Shown here: in pieces, positions 34,493 through 46,400 of the stretch | Position numbering within the stretch: position 1 is the first letter of the stretch | Layout of the letters: every line of letters starts with the position of its first letter | DNA from: Takakia lepidozioides | Taxonomy: Eukaryota > Streptophyta > Takakiopsida > Takakiales > Takakiaceae | NCBI GenBank assembly: GCA_030704615.1 | Contig: CM060733.1 | Location: forward strand, 69,626,001 to 69,690,000 | Length of the DNA stretch: 64,000 nt | Reading direction: 5' to 3' | Translations under genes and position numbers: made by a program | The notes under the pieces: model-generated | What the model was told of the DNA's origin: nothing | The model's input: the letters and a program-made list of their open reading frames with translations, nothing else | Databases searched by the model: none

Positions 34493-34672
34493 TAGCAAAA
34501 AGGCCGTGTTGCGGGACGCCATAAAAATGATAGTTTTGGGCTGGCCTGGGGCGCTGCCCGGGGTCTAGACCATGGACCAGGCGAGGTCTGGGCCTGGGAC
34601 TGGATGTCCTGCACCCCAGTCCATACAGGGAACTCATTGGGAACAAATTTCGGCCGCTGCCCATCCTTTCCC
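34493..34672 (+). repeat. Short GC-rich repeat family, member 2
   Basis: Same start (tagcaaaaaggccgtg) and end (ggccgctgcccatcct) as member 1 and in the same orientation about 1.19 kb away. Open frames crossing this region on both strands are by-products of the repeat. Confidence 0.9.
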
Positions 34673-34702
34673 TTGATCGCCAAACCCACTCCTCACCTAT
34701 GG

Positions 34703-34920
34703 AATAGCAAAAAGGCCATGAATGCAGGCCCAGGCCATAGGTACAGGACTGAGTTAAAAAATCCAATTTTGGCCTGGGCTTGGGGTAACTGTTTTGGCCT
34801 GGACCCCGGGACAGTCTTGGACCCCGGGACAGGACCGGCACCCTTGTCCAGTCCCGCCAGACCCCCTCAAATGGAACGCCTGGGAACAAAAAGGGAGCAT
34901 TTTCGGGCAGCTGCCCAGAA
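34703..34920 (+). repeat. Short GC-rich repeat family, diverged member 3
   Basis: Begins aatagcaaaaaggccatg and ends in gggaacaaaaagggagcat then gcagctgcccag, matching the borders of members 1 and 2, while the middle part (ggcctgg, ccccgggaca twice) is diverged. Confidence 0.6.
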
Positions 34921-35960
34921 ATGAACGGCCGAGATCTTCTGTCCATAGCGGACACGTGGTCGGACGTGATTACGTCTCTTTCCTTCCTCGACGTGTTTCC
35001 ATGGACTTTGCAAACTGCCAGTTTTCGGAGCACCGGAGATGCAAGAATGTATCATAGCACCTTGATTACTTCACTCTGTGGGTTCGAATGTCTTGCGTTT
35101 TGGTATGTTGTGTGCAGCCAAATGAAAGCACTCACAGGTGAGAAGTCGAATACCTTGATCACTTCACTCATCTCTCTCTCACATCCATCTCGTTGTCTAG
35201 TTGGTGTACCGCAGGAAGCTCAAAGAAATTCACCCAGGAGCACATCCTCATATCAATTTGTTGTTTTGTGTCAAGTTGAATTAAGCTATTTGGACTCTAT
35301 TAATGTTGGAACTGAAATGGTTTTCTACAAGCAATGCCAGTCACCATTGTATCTTTCCATTGTGTTAAGTTTCTTCATAAGAGGTCTTTTCCTCTGGAGG
35401 AAGTGTATCATATTTTGGAGCTCTCACACGCTAATGTGCATTCCCTTGGATATCTTTGTAGATGCATGTAGCATGCTTCCAATGTCATACTGGTTCTCTT
35501 CTTAAACAACACTTTGGCTTCTCTCCTTATGGAGGTAGTTATGAAGCGTGACTGTTTGACGATTTTGCAACGTCTCATTGTTAGTTTTGCTCCTGCCTTA
35601 CGTCTGCCACAGTACAGAACAATCTGATGTGGAAGGGAACATATTAGGCGTGATGTCCTGTTTATTTTCTGTATGTTCCTGTGTTTCTATCCTTTATCAG
35701 GTTGTTTAAAATTGACACATGGTCTGATCATAGATTTCTTAGGCCACATAGTTGTTTTCATATAACCTTGTCTACCTTTGTAGAATTGAACTTTATCAAG
35801 ACCAACATGACTTATATTCCATGAGTCCCTAGTAATCATCCTAGCAATCTCACAGGTGCCCACCTACGAGTCACCTACTTGCGAAGCTACATTGTTTATG
35901 ATCCTAAACAATGTCACCCTAGTTGAAATGATTTGAAGGTGTAATCAGGGTGTAGTTAGA
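34921..35960. other. No gene recognised
   Basis: A 194-residue + strand frame (34921-35505) overlaps the repeat border, has no recognised domain and odd composition, so I do not call it. The rest is AT-rich with no features seen. Confidence 0.45.
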
Positions 35961-36596
35961 TGTCGTGCGCATACATATCACTACACAACTACATCGTTGT
36001 CCAAAACCACACAACACATGTGCACACCACACACTAGTATACCACTAGTCCACCACTAGTTCAGCCACTAGTCCAACCACTAGGCTACCACTATGCTACT
36101 ATGGCAGTCACTAGTCCACACAATAGATAAAGAACGAAGAATACAAGCACTAGCTCATGCGAGCTCACAAAGCTGAAGCATAAACTCATGCATATATAAA
36201 CTCATCACTCAAATACAAGTCAAGCCAAGTGCACCCACGCCATGGGGAATCCACACTACGGCGCCATAGCTAGGCGCAGTGAGGCTCAACTCGAGAAAGA
36301 TGAGCCTCCCGCGCTTGCCGTGAAGATAACCACTCTAGGGCCTAAATCTGCGTTGATCCCTGGATTGACACTTGGGCCAATCCCAAATGTCAATATGTAA
36401 AAGCTAGCTATTTCCTAACTAGTTTCACACTAGTGGTAAAATAACTTGACAGCTGTCGTGCGCATACATATCGCTACACAACTACATCGTTGTCCAAAAC
36501 CACACAACACATGTGCACACCACACACTAGTAAACCACTAGTCCAACCACTAGGCTACCACTATGCTGCCCACTATGGCAGTCACCAGTCCACACA
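35961..36596 (-). repeat. 3' LTR of gypsy copy 2, with terminal duplication
   Basis: On the - strand it starts TGTGTGGAC after the tract at 36597-36618 and ends CGACA at 35961. The first about 143 bases (36596-36454) recur at its end (36122-35961), enclosing a middle part (36453-36123). That middle part shares landmarks such as TTATCTTCACGG and CTCGAGTTGAGCCT with the middle of the copy 1 LTR. The end units contain runs of CACTAG-type short repeats not found in copy 1. Confidence 0.65.
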
Positions 36597-36618
36597 ATCG
36601 CCCCCCTAGCTGGTGCTT
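36597..36618 (-). other. Polypurine tract of gypsy copy 2
   Basis: Reads CACCAGCTAGGGGGGCGAT on the - strand, directly before the LTR, matching copy 1. Confidence 0.75.
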
Positions 36619-36856
36619 AGGTCCCTCTAAGTCCAGGTAGCCACAAGATGTGATAGTGACCATAGCCTCACTAAGTCCTCCACCACTATCCCTACTACAC
36701 TCAAACTCGATAGATCAAGAGGCCGGGTGCAAGAGTTGCCCCATCGTTAGTCGCCGTCTTGCAACCTGTGAACTTGAGCTTGGGATCTCATGTATTGACT
36801 CCTATGAGCTTGGCCTCCCATGTCTTGTTAGCTGCCTCCAGTCATGTCCACTGCCA

Positions 36857-38436
36857 CTATCCCGAGCAGTGTGGACACAACCAATCTCCGTCAGGAACCT
36901 TCTCAAGAGGTGGTGTCAAGCATCCCATATGCCAACCCCTTGAGCATCGATCACACACCAGCATGGTGGCTGCCCCTTTGGCAGACCCACAGAGCATGCA
37001 CCTCAAACCTGCAGGTACCACTGCCAAGTTTGGGTCAACTCTGCCATCGACATTGCGAAGGTGACATGACGCACAATTACGCACATGGTCCTTCCAAGTC
37101 ATGCCATCCCGACCCTCCAAGATCAGGACCCCTGAGGGCAACACCTCTCGAACCCTCAGAATAACATGTCCTGCAGTAACATCCAGAGTCGTAGGAGCAG
37201 TCTGCTGCAAATAAACATAGTCACCAGGGCTAGACCTCCGAACCCCAGGACGATATCCTCCACCACGTATAGTGGCATACCTCAACGTATCACGGTGCTG
37301 TGCAATGGCAAGGTTCTCAAAAGCCATGGGCATGACTTTCTTAAACAACTCTGCACGCTGATCACATGCACGTACCCACACGTCCGGATCGTCAAGGTTA
37401 AGAACTTGAGCAGTGTCCCTACGAATGGCTGCAGGTAAATCCGGCTCTTGGCCAAAGAGAAGGAAATATGGTGAGAAGGAGGCAAGTAATGCTTGTTTGC
37501 TGAACCTGTAGCCCATGACTAACCAAGGAACCTGAAGATCCCAATCTCCTAGGTGTCCCTTCTGCAAGCCATACTTGCGCAAACCCCTCTTCACCGTATG
37601 AACAACTCTCTCTGCTAAGCCATCGACCTCAGGATGATCCCGAGAAGTGGTGCGGTGGTCTATCAAGGCTTTATCACACAAAGCCTGAAACTGCCCCAAG
37701 AACTATCCCCCTTGGTCCGTGAGTACCTCAGCTGGAGCACCAAATCGGCTAAGCACACGATCCAAGAATGCATACACAGCCCCCTCACTAGCCTTGTCAG
37801 GCAATGGAACCAACTCAATCCACTTGGAGAAGTGCTCCACCATCACCAACACATATCTGTGGTGGCGCATAGTCAGTGGCAACGGTCTTACGAAGTCAAG
37901 ACTCCACCTGTAGCCCAATCCCATGATTGGTAAATGATGCAACTGTGGTGTAGGGGTATTGAATGAAGCATCACCCTGTGTCACACCATGCACCTAGCCA
38001 CGAACTGTTGCATCTTTGTATGCATACCACGCCACCAATACTGCCCTTGCAGTAAACTGTGAGTGCGTCGCACTCCAAAATGCCCCAACTCCTCATGGGC
38101 ATGCCGCACTAACCGTGCACGCTGTGTGGGGTGAGGCACAATCCTCACCCGATCATCCTCCCACACTCGAAGTAGGTGTATCCCCTCCCACTTGAACCTC
38201 TTGGCTCGTTGCAGGATCCGATCCCTCTCCCTGGCAGTCACATTGGCTGCCGTGTCTCCCGTGCAGAGGTAGTCCAAAACAGCCGAATCCTCATATATAT
38301 CTCTGGCACCACCTGGCTCATCACTAGCCTCAGGGTCCTCAGACACTCTGTCTACAGTCATCCCTGTTGTAGGTCCAACCTGACCTTCCGATGCCAAGAT
38401 ACACAAAAATGCAGATGTGTGCCATCCCGGCATCAT
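36857..38436 (-). pseudogene. Integrase with intact PHD finger, gypsy copy 2
   Basis: Integrase N-terminal finger (HAHEELGHFGVRRTH) and core (WSLDFVRPLP, VLTDQGG, HPEVDGLAERV) are split by stops near 37982 and 37700. The C-terminal frame 37699-36857 is continuous and ends in a full PHD finger (37000-36866) with C-x2-C, C-x2-C, H-x2-C and C-x2-C (last pair in DGDWLCPHC), followed two codons later by the natural stop at 36857-36859. This gives the native C-terminus of the family. The Trp before the last Cys pair, typical of PHD folds, is present. Confidence 0.9.
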
Positions 38437-39990
38437 CTCCTCGTCCGTCTCACCATGCTACCGAGCTCCAGTGTCATCCTGCTGGCTCATGCATGGATTG
38501 CGACTCAATCCATCCGCATCCCGATTGACCAAACCCGGTCGATGCACAACCTGAAAGTCATACTCCTGGAGTATAAGTGCCCACCGTGCAAGCTTCCACG
38601 TAAGCTTGTCTGACTCCATCAACCACTTGAGTGGCTGGTGATCCATGACAAGGGTGAAAAGATTGCCGTATAGATAGCACTTGAAGTGTGTCACGGCCCA
38701 CACTGCAGCTAATCACTCTCCCTCATATGAGCTGTACTTAGTCTCTGCAGCGTTGTTCGAGCGGCTAGCATAAGCTACTACAAACTCTCTTCCCTCATCA
38801 TCCACCTGTGTGAGCACCGTTCCAAGCCCCAGCATGCTCCAATCCGTATGCTGCTGAAAGGGACGCCCCCTGATAGGTCGTCTCAGGATAGGCGCCGAGG
38901 TCAACCTCGCCTTGAGCTCTTGAAAAGCTCGTTCTTGCACATCTTCCCACTGCCACTCCTGGTCCACCTTGGTCAGCTTGGTTAGAGCCTTTGCAATGGT
39001 ACTAAATCCCTTGACAAACCATCTATAATAGTTTGCCAACCCCATGAAAGCTCGAATTCGGCTCACATCCGTGGGGCGTGGAATTTGTGCAATGGCCTCT
39101 ACCTTATTCTGCTGTACCCCCAATTCTCCAGTATATATCATGTGACCCAGATACTCAATCTGGTTGTGGAAAAACTTGCACTTCCCCGGATGCAACTTCA
39201 ATCCGTGCGCTCTCAAGCGCTCTAATGCCACCTGAAGGTGTCTCTCATGCTCCTCCATCGTAACACTAAAGATGATGATGTCATCTATGTAGCACCAACA
39301 AAGTCCACCCCTGCTAGAATCCTATCCATGACTCTCTGAAACTCTGCAGGAGCATTCTTAAGCCCAAATGGTAAGAACCGCCACTGATATAGGCAATCCT
39401 TGCCGTGCTCATTGATCCCCCAGAATGCCGTCTTCTGCTTGTCCGCCTCCTTGATTGGCAACTGGTGATATCCGGATCGTAAATCCAAAGTGCTAAAGAC
39501 CTTAGCATGCCCGATGGCATCAAAGATCTCCTCTGGTGTTGGCATGGCATACTTATCGGACTTTGTCTGACGATTTACAGGCCGGTAATCACCGCACATA
39601 CGTCTCTCCGTCCAATTGCCATAGACATCCTTCTTGGCTGGCATCACTGTGGCTGAAGCATACTCTCCACCAGAGAGCTCCACCAAACCTGCCTCCCAGA
39701 GATCTTGAGTCCTCATCTGAATCAAAGACCTCTCCATGTCGCTGTATCTATAGGGTCTCCGAAAGATTGGCGTGTCAGTGGCCAACTCAATACAGATTCT
39801 CTTGACCCTTCAGTGCTCCCAAGTCCTTCAAACTGAAGGCAAAGCAATTCCTGTAAGCCCTCAGGAACCGCCGTATATGTCGTCTCTCTCCTCCGGTGAC
39901 AATGGGTCCAATGTCAGGCTCCCAATTGTCCTCCGTAACTGCAACCTTAAGTCCAGTGGGCTTAGAGGTAGAGGACGCGTCCAGTGGTTG
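38437..39990 (-). pseudogene. Reverse transcriptase and RNase H of gypsy copy 2
   Basis: Begins in frame right after the TAA at 39993-39991. RT blocks as in copy 1 (CGDYRPVNRQTKSDKYAM, STLDLRSGYHQ, LPFGLKNAPAEFQ). A one-base loss near 39290 breaks the frame just before the Y-x-DD site. One-base changes also occur near 39780. RNase H (HTDWSMLGLGTVL, YSSYEGE) is interrupted near 38710 and by TAG at 38459. Confidence 0.9.
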
Positions 39991-42900
39991 TTATGTTGCA
40001 ACCTCTTGAGCAGTACTCCCTACCTGCTCAGTCAGTGACAAGGCCTCATCTTGCCCCATCATCTCATCCTCAAGGACTTCCTCCACCCGAGAAAAATCCC
40101 CAACCTCATCTTTCATCGCCACCTTGGCTGCCAACTCCCTCTGAACCTCGAGCACCTCCCACGTGTGCCATGGATGCCTGCACCCCGTGGTCCTCACATG
40201 CTCGCCCCCACTCACTGCCTGTACCGTCTTGGCAGGCAGAAAGACCATCGAGGGAAGTGTACTCCGCACTCTGCGTTGCTCAGCCATAGCCAAGCTGATA
40301 ATCCAGGTCAAGCAATTGAGATCTATTGCTTGCCCCAACACTTGACGACATGATGCCTCAGAAAGAAACGACACCGCCGTGGTACCAGTGGTAAAACCCA
40401 TTGCCCGCTCACGCTCGTCAGCATTAGGCTCCACTAACTGCTGCAACTGAGCATCCCACAGGAGGCCAGGTCCACTATCCCGGAATGCATGCGATCCTGG
40501 GAAGCTGAGCAGTGTAGGTAATGCTGCTCGTGGTTGACCAACCTTGTTGACCACTGCCAAAGGCGAACGGTCATCGTGTCTCACACGCTGAGACTGCCTC
40601 CTTGTGTCCAGAATGCTATCCACTGTGAGATGTGTTGGCCGCTGCACCCCATCAAATGCACGCTTGAGCAGTGCGGGTGACATCAAGTTAGTCCACCATA
40701 GTCGTGGACGATGAGCCCGTGACCCCACTGTAGCTGCATCTAGCAACACTGCTGACCCAAGCCACGACCGGACTTGATGCACACTGGCCATCACCCTGGC
40801 CCGAGAATCGCCCATCAGTGGCACATTCTCTAAGATAGCTCGAAGAGTTGGACCTCTCTTCTTGGACGAGCTTGAAGAGGTTGCCTGATTCCATCGGAGC
40901 ATTGATTCATCTCCAAAAATTGGGGCTCAAGAACTGTACATCACTCAAAGGCCTGCCAAACTCCATTGGTAATCTTGCAAAGTTAAAATTCCTCTACTTT
41001 GAGGGTTGTTCCAACATACAAGTCGTGCCTCATTGTTAGGGGCTGTTAAAAGAGCTCGAAGTGTTGGACCTCTCTTCTTGTACGAGCTTGGAGAGGTTGT
41101 CTGATTCCATCGGAGCATTGATTCATCTCCAAAAATTGTGGCTCAAAAATTGTACAGCACTCAAAGGCCTGCCAGACTCCATTGGTAATCTTGCAAAGTT
41201 AAAAGGCCTCATCCTTGAGGGTTGTTCCAACATACAAGTCGTGCCTCATTGTTTGGGGCTGTTGAAAGAGCTCGAAGAGTTGGACCTTTCTTCTTGTACG
41301 AGCTTGGAGAGGTTGCCTGATTCCATCGGAGCATTGATTCATCTCCAAGGATTGTGGCTCATTAATTGTACATCACTCAAAGGCCTGCCAGACTCCATTG
41401 GTAATCTTGCAAAATTAAAAGTCCTCATCCTTGAGGGTTGGTCCAACATACAAGTCGTGCCTCATTGTTTGGGACTGTTGAAAGAGCTCGAAGAGTTGGA
41501 CCTCTCTTCTTGTACGAGCTTGGAGAGGTTGCATGAAGCTGCAAGTGGCGCAAAACCCGCATCATCTCCCAAAACAGACCCGACCTCGAGTCTCGCAATC
41601 CATTGTCATGCCCGGCTGATGAATGCCCTTGGCAGGGCCAACCTGCCACTACCAGATCAATGGAGCCAACCCGCTCCAAATCTTGCGCCCCCAACAACGA
41701 AATGTCTGCTGGCAAGGCTTGCTAATATCCACGAATTGCAGACACCGACAACAACTCAGGGTACCGCTGCACCAACTGAGCAACATGGCGAAGTGAAACG
41801 CGTCGTGCAGTCTCATCCCTCTCCACATATAGGTAACGCCGAACTCGTACACCTGCCTGTAACACAGCAGCCAATCCGGTGTTGATCCCGCCAAACAAGT
41901 CCAGAAGACAAATGCCTTCATCCGGATACTGCCACACAATAGGTGTGGTGTCCAATGGAGACAACTGAGGTGGTCCTGGTGCAATCCCCGCACTCTCCTC
42001 CTCTCCTGACGGTACAAAAGCCTCTACCCATGCTTGTTGCACCCGTCGATCAGCATCCCGCTGCAAATCCTTGCTCGTGCCCCACAATGGAGTCTGAGCA
42101 ACCATGGTAGGCAACTCCGCCATACCATACATATCATCCTGCTCTCCCGGAGGTGGCACATCCTCTGAATGAGTGTTGCCTCAAGTAACTCTCTAAGCCA
42201 ACTCACTGCCGCTGTGAATGCTGTTAGTGTCGGCATCTTGCCTCGCTGGGCAACCGCAACTCCTATGAACGTCACAGGGAGCTGCACACGTCGGCCCTCC
42301 CCTGACTGCCATGCATGCCTATAGGAAGCTGACTCCTCCCAAAAATCCAGGGTGAAGCCCATGGGGTACAACACTGCCCCACCAACCAGGACATCGTATG
42401 AGACCACGTCTGTCACAATGGCCTTGGCTCGCATCACTGAGCCATCTGTAGGGTGATCCGGCCGTAGTCTGATAGCCAATTCACGCCGTGTCATGCCCCG
42501 AGCCTGCTCCGATCCTCCCAGAAACGTCTGTATCTGGAAAGGACAAGGCTCCATATCCGCCTCCGTGAGGCCCAAGCCTGCAATAGCAGCTCTGCCCAAC
42601 ATCAATGGCTGAGCTCCCGAGTCCAACAAGACCCGTAGTGGCCGGTACCTCTTGCTTGCCGGTCCACTCAAACAGAAAATGTCATCCTGGTTGTCTAACA
42701 TGACAACTCCAGGTGTCACCATGGCGCGCTTAATGGCTGGCCTAGCTGGCAACTCCATCAACCTGGCAGCTGCAGCTTGCCATGGCGCCGCCGTGGCAGT
42801 CTTGACCCTCAAATCCGAGGATCCCTCCAGCACTACACCTCCCACTATCTCTGCAGAAGATGAAGTAACCTCCCCACTCTCACAGAGTGTAGCTGCCAGC

Positions 42901-43337
42901 CTGAACACCTCAGCTGGTCTTATCCCCAGCATCGCAATCATGGTAGCCGAGAACAATGGAGCCTGGCACGTAGATGTGGCCGCTCCTAGCAACACACTAG
43001 CTGCCGTAGCCTTGGCAACACTAGGTAGTGGTGCTACCCGTGTAGCTCTCTCCAATGGCATAGTAACCTCCGCCTCGGTAACAGTCGGCCGAGAACTAGG
43101 TGCCATGGATGGCGTCGACACTGTCTCCGCCAATGTGAATGACTGAGGAAGCCTAGCCTGAGGGCTTGCCTCCCCACGCTGTGGATCCAACTCCACCTCT
43201 GCACCTCGTGGCTCAGGAACTCGTGCTGCTCCTTGAGTCACAGCTGCAGCAGACTCCACCTGCACTAGAGGTAGTGCTGCTCCACACATGAATCTCATGC
43301 ACGGTGCAATGACAAATGTGCTTTTAAAAGTTGTCAC
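39991..43337 (-). pseudogene. Aspartic protease and C5 DNA methyltransferase, gypsy copy 2
   Basis: The frame 43337-42024 has a Pro/Ala-rich leader and then a retropepsin-type protease (about 42640-42300) with LRVLLDSGAQPLMLG, the DSG variant of the catalytic triad, and YDVLVGGAVLYPMGF. After a frameshift near 42180 the methyltransferase follows: motif I (DLFGGINTGL, about 41910-41880), motif IV (GWPCQGHSSAG, about 41640-41610), then the LRR insertion. It resumes at ILENVPLMGD (motif VI, about 40835-40810), SRAHRPRLWWTN (motif VIII) and RERAMGF (IX/X region). The C-terminal Glu/Asp-rich linker ends at TAA 39993-39991. This copy shows that protease and methyltransferase were one reading frame. 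Confidence 0.9.
40838..41535 (+). pseudogene. Inserted leucine-rich-repeat fragment of an NBS-LRR-type gene
   Basis: On the + strand, antisense to the host element, this encodes repeats of the type LDLSSCTSLERLPDSIGALI, LKGLPDSIGNLAKLK and IQVVPHCLGLLKELEE, as in plant TIR/CC-NBS-LRR proteins. Three 216-base units (starting at 40836, 41052 and 41268) plus about 50 bases of a fourth (41484). The frame is nearly open; a TAG near 41038 breaks the first unit. It sits between methyltransferase motifs IV and VI and replaces about 21 bases present in copy 1. There is no NB-ARC domain, promoter or start, so it is a fragment and not a gene. Confidence 0.9.
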
Positions 43338-43469
43338 TCAGAGCTCACTCCGTATAGTTGGAGGCCATATCATTGCACCGCCGACGAATTGATGTGAATT
43401 ACACATTTCAAATCATGGTCGTCCACATATCACATTGCATAGTTGATGCTACCCATGTGTTGTATCCCG

Positions 43470-46400
43470 CTACAATAGAGTATCGACCTCGTTGAAACTC
43501 ATAGTGGCCTGGTGAATGAAGTTGTCACGTTTGGGATCGCAAACCATCATCTTCAAAAATATGAAATACAAATGTTTGCAGGATATGAATTTACCTCTCT
43601 TGCCCAAACTGGTTGATAACATATTCACAAAATCAGGACATGTGCAATTGGGGAAATTGGAAACCGTGATGTCGTAGGTCCTGTCATGAACAGCAGATGT
43701 GGAAGTGATGATTGTGAATACCCGACCATATCCTGGATCGGGTACTTCCGTGGTGCTTCCAACACGAGCTTGGAGCATTCTTGCAGACTCCACTTTGCCA
43801 AAGTGTTCAGCGGTTGGAGGGAAACGCCGAACGAGCTTTCCATCTCGTTTGGTTGGCCACAAGTCAGGATTTGCCGGGGGGACCCGGGAGGACGCAGAAG
43901 TAGTAGCACATGCATGGAGTTGGGGTTGTCTCGCAAGGGAAAAACCTACCTCCTCCAGCATTTCAATCTCCTGAAATATGAGATGTGTTCCCACCTTCAC
44001 AGGCCAAACAGTTGGAGGAGATGGCTTCATCACTACGGAAGGACGCACAGTTCCATGCACACATCTGGCACAATCATCTGCGCAGAACCAGAACTTGTGG
44101 TTCTTGGCTTCTGGTTGACCGTATGGACGCATCAAACCCGTGAAAGTCGGAGCAGGAGTTCGGGCACCACCTCTTGATATAGATGAAGTGCACTTCTCGA
44201 AATTAGTTGCCCTGATCGCTTTACATTTCACACGAGACCCTACACTTGTGCGTTCTATGTGCCAAACGTGGTCGAGGCATGCGGACTCAAGCACATTAAG
44301 GGGGTTGTTTCTCTCCTGCACCATTTCAGTGGCACTGTTTGATGCTGGAGCTTGCCGTCGTGTTGGAGGTTCCTCCACAATGGAGGTTCCGGACATGGAG
44401 CTGTCATGCAGGGGAACACGAGGCTTCGAGAAGTTATCACGGTCTGCCCTATGCGAATCGGAATCCGAACCAAGTGGAGTGTTCAATTTCCTCTTACAGG
44501 AGCCGAATCTCTCCTCCCCTTCAAGATGTGGAACTCTAGAAACAAGTGGCGTTCCCTGGGCATACATGCTCACCACTCGTGCTATCTTGATTGGATCCCC
44601 AGATCTGTTTGCAGCACGCAATATCAACTCCCATTTGTCCGGACCCTTGCCACCAACCCCACCTCGCAAGAAATCACGGTATCGGGTTTGTTGTTAGAAG
44701 GCACGTATCAAATCATCTGTTGTTGCCACATACAAATCCCGACCTCATTTCCCAGACTGCTGCAACCATGCGTTGTGCACAGTTTCTGCCAAATTGCAAG
44801 ATGACATGTCCGCCATTTTCTCTATAGACATGTTCTGCAAAGTGGAGAACCACACTTCAAAACAGTGAACAAAAAACAACATAAAGAAAGCGAGGACACA
44901 ATAAAATGGAAAGTAAATGTATGAATAAAGCAAAGAAATATAAGCCTCGTACCACTGGCATGGCTGCTCCCCACTGTCTATACCGGAAGTGCCAAAACGC
45001 CAGCCAATCTTCCAATGCTCTCATACTCTCAAGTGAATGCAGCTCCAGAAGAGAACCACTAGGCACGAATTGTCTGGAACAAAGTGTCCGCCTCCTTCAA
45101 AGTTCTAGCATCTTTGTACTCTTTGCACAATTTACGGTGTTGAGTCTGCATCTCTGGTTTGATGTCCGACTTTGTATGTTTTTCCAGAGATTGTGTCCAA
45201 TGGAATAGACATGTACGCTCTCTTCCTCGCATTGGCACTTTTGGGTCGCCCGATCCGAAGACAATACGAACAGCATTGAAATTTGCTTGAGCACTATCCG
45301 CCATGAAACCTGCGAAATTTGGAGATGGCAGCCCATGACACGTCTGGGATTCCGTATCCTCGGATTGCATGTCACAAACTGCAATTGTCATAACTCGTTG
45401 GTACACTGGATCGTACACATGACAAGCCATTGTCGTCCAATCCTTCACTCGTTTCACATGATCAAACATAAGAAAACAGTTCTGCAAGTCCCCAGTCTTC
45501 TGCATCCGCTTCACGAGGCTAACCCCACTGCCCTCCCCAACAGTCAACATTTTGAAAAGAAAAACTTTGATGGCACCTTGACCTGGGAATACATTGTCCT
45601 GGATGTAATCGTACTTGCTCACTCGTTTCAACTCCAAAATGTTGTCTATGTAGCCTCTGATACCAGAGCCCATTCTTAATGCATTGATCTGATGCCAAAT
45701 GTTAGGCGAACTCAAAGTGGAGAAATGATCCATGACCAGGTCCAATGCTGCACCGTCAAGTTTAGTCCCCACAGAATCCCCTTCACTCAAAATATGGCTT
45801 TCCAAGAAAGACTTGTTTGCGCCAAGAGCAATTGCAGATGTTGTTGCGGATGGGTTTCTCCCGAACTCCTGTTTAATCAAGCTCGATATTGTCTCAACAC
45901 TCTCCCTGTAATCCCCCTTCAAGACAGGATGGTTATGGAATCCGAAATGCACACAAGCTCTTGTCATTGTTTTCAAACGGTGGATAACATAGTACATTCT
46001 TGCTCCGCAGAGCGCCAAGCAGGATGACACAAGTTTGCAGAATTTGCAAACGAAAGTGTTTGCCGGTGGTGGGGCAGTCCCAGGCTGAAATGGATTTTCC
46101 GCCAGACCCTCCCATTTGTTTTGATTATGAACCCCAGACTGAAGAAAGTGTCTGCAATTCAAATTATCACACCTAAGGTGTCCATTGCAAATTGTTCTCC
46201 TGAGAACAAGCTTGTCATCATTCTGAATATTGGATGTTTTTGTTCTGCACCACGGGTGCCCGTCGTGTTTCTTGTCCATTCCATGCATCATGATTGTTAC
46301 ACCTCCAACTCGCGGAGAAGGAGGCAGCTCGAATAGGATATCGCCATCAAAAGTCTCTGGCAAGAACTTCACATGCACCTGCTTCAAAGATTCCTAATCA

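Larger units (their letters stand above)
35961..43320 (-). mobile_element. Ty3/gypsy retrotransposon with DNA methyltransferase and PHD finger, copy 2
   Basis: Same coding order as copy 1 on the opposite strand: protease, C5 methyltransferase, RT, RNase H, integrase, complete PHD finger, polypurine tract and 3' LTR (35961-36596). Here the protease and the region before it are also present. The 5' side ends at about 43320 against Mutator-like DNA, without gag or 5' LTR. Lesions include a frameshift near 42180, a TAG near 41722, an LRR insertion (40838-41535), frameshifts near 39780 and 39290, a TAG at 38459 in RNase H and a stop near 37982. All differ from those in copy 1. Confidence 0.92.

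Noticed and set aside
34296-35033. 245-residue - strand frame and overlapping 85-residue frame
   Set aside because: They cross the short GC-rich repeats; the same frame appears at the other repeat member (33463-33188). Composition comes from the repeat, not from a gene.
34921-35505. 194-residue + strand frame
   Set aside because: No domain, no splice support, starts at a repeat border and is rich in residues typical of random AT-rich frames.
40838-41885. A functional LRR resistance gene on the + strand
   Set aside because: No NB-ARC, start or promoter; the frame runs out into antisense methyltransferase sequence after 41535.
42652-43146. 164-residue + strand frame
   Set aside because: Antisense of the protease leader of gypsy copy 2.
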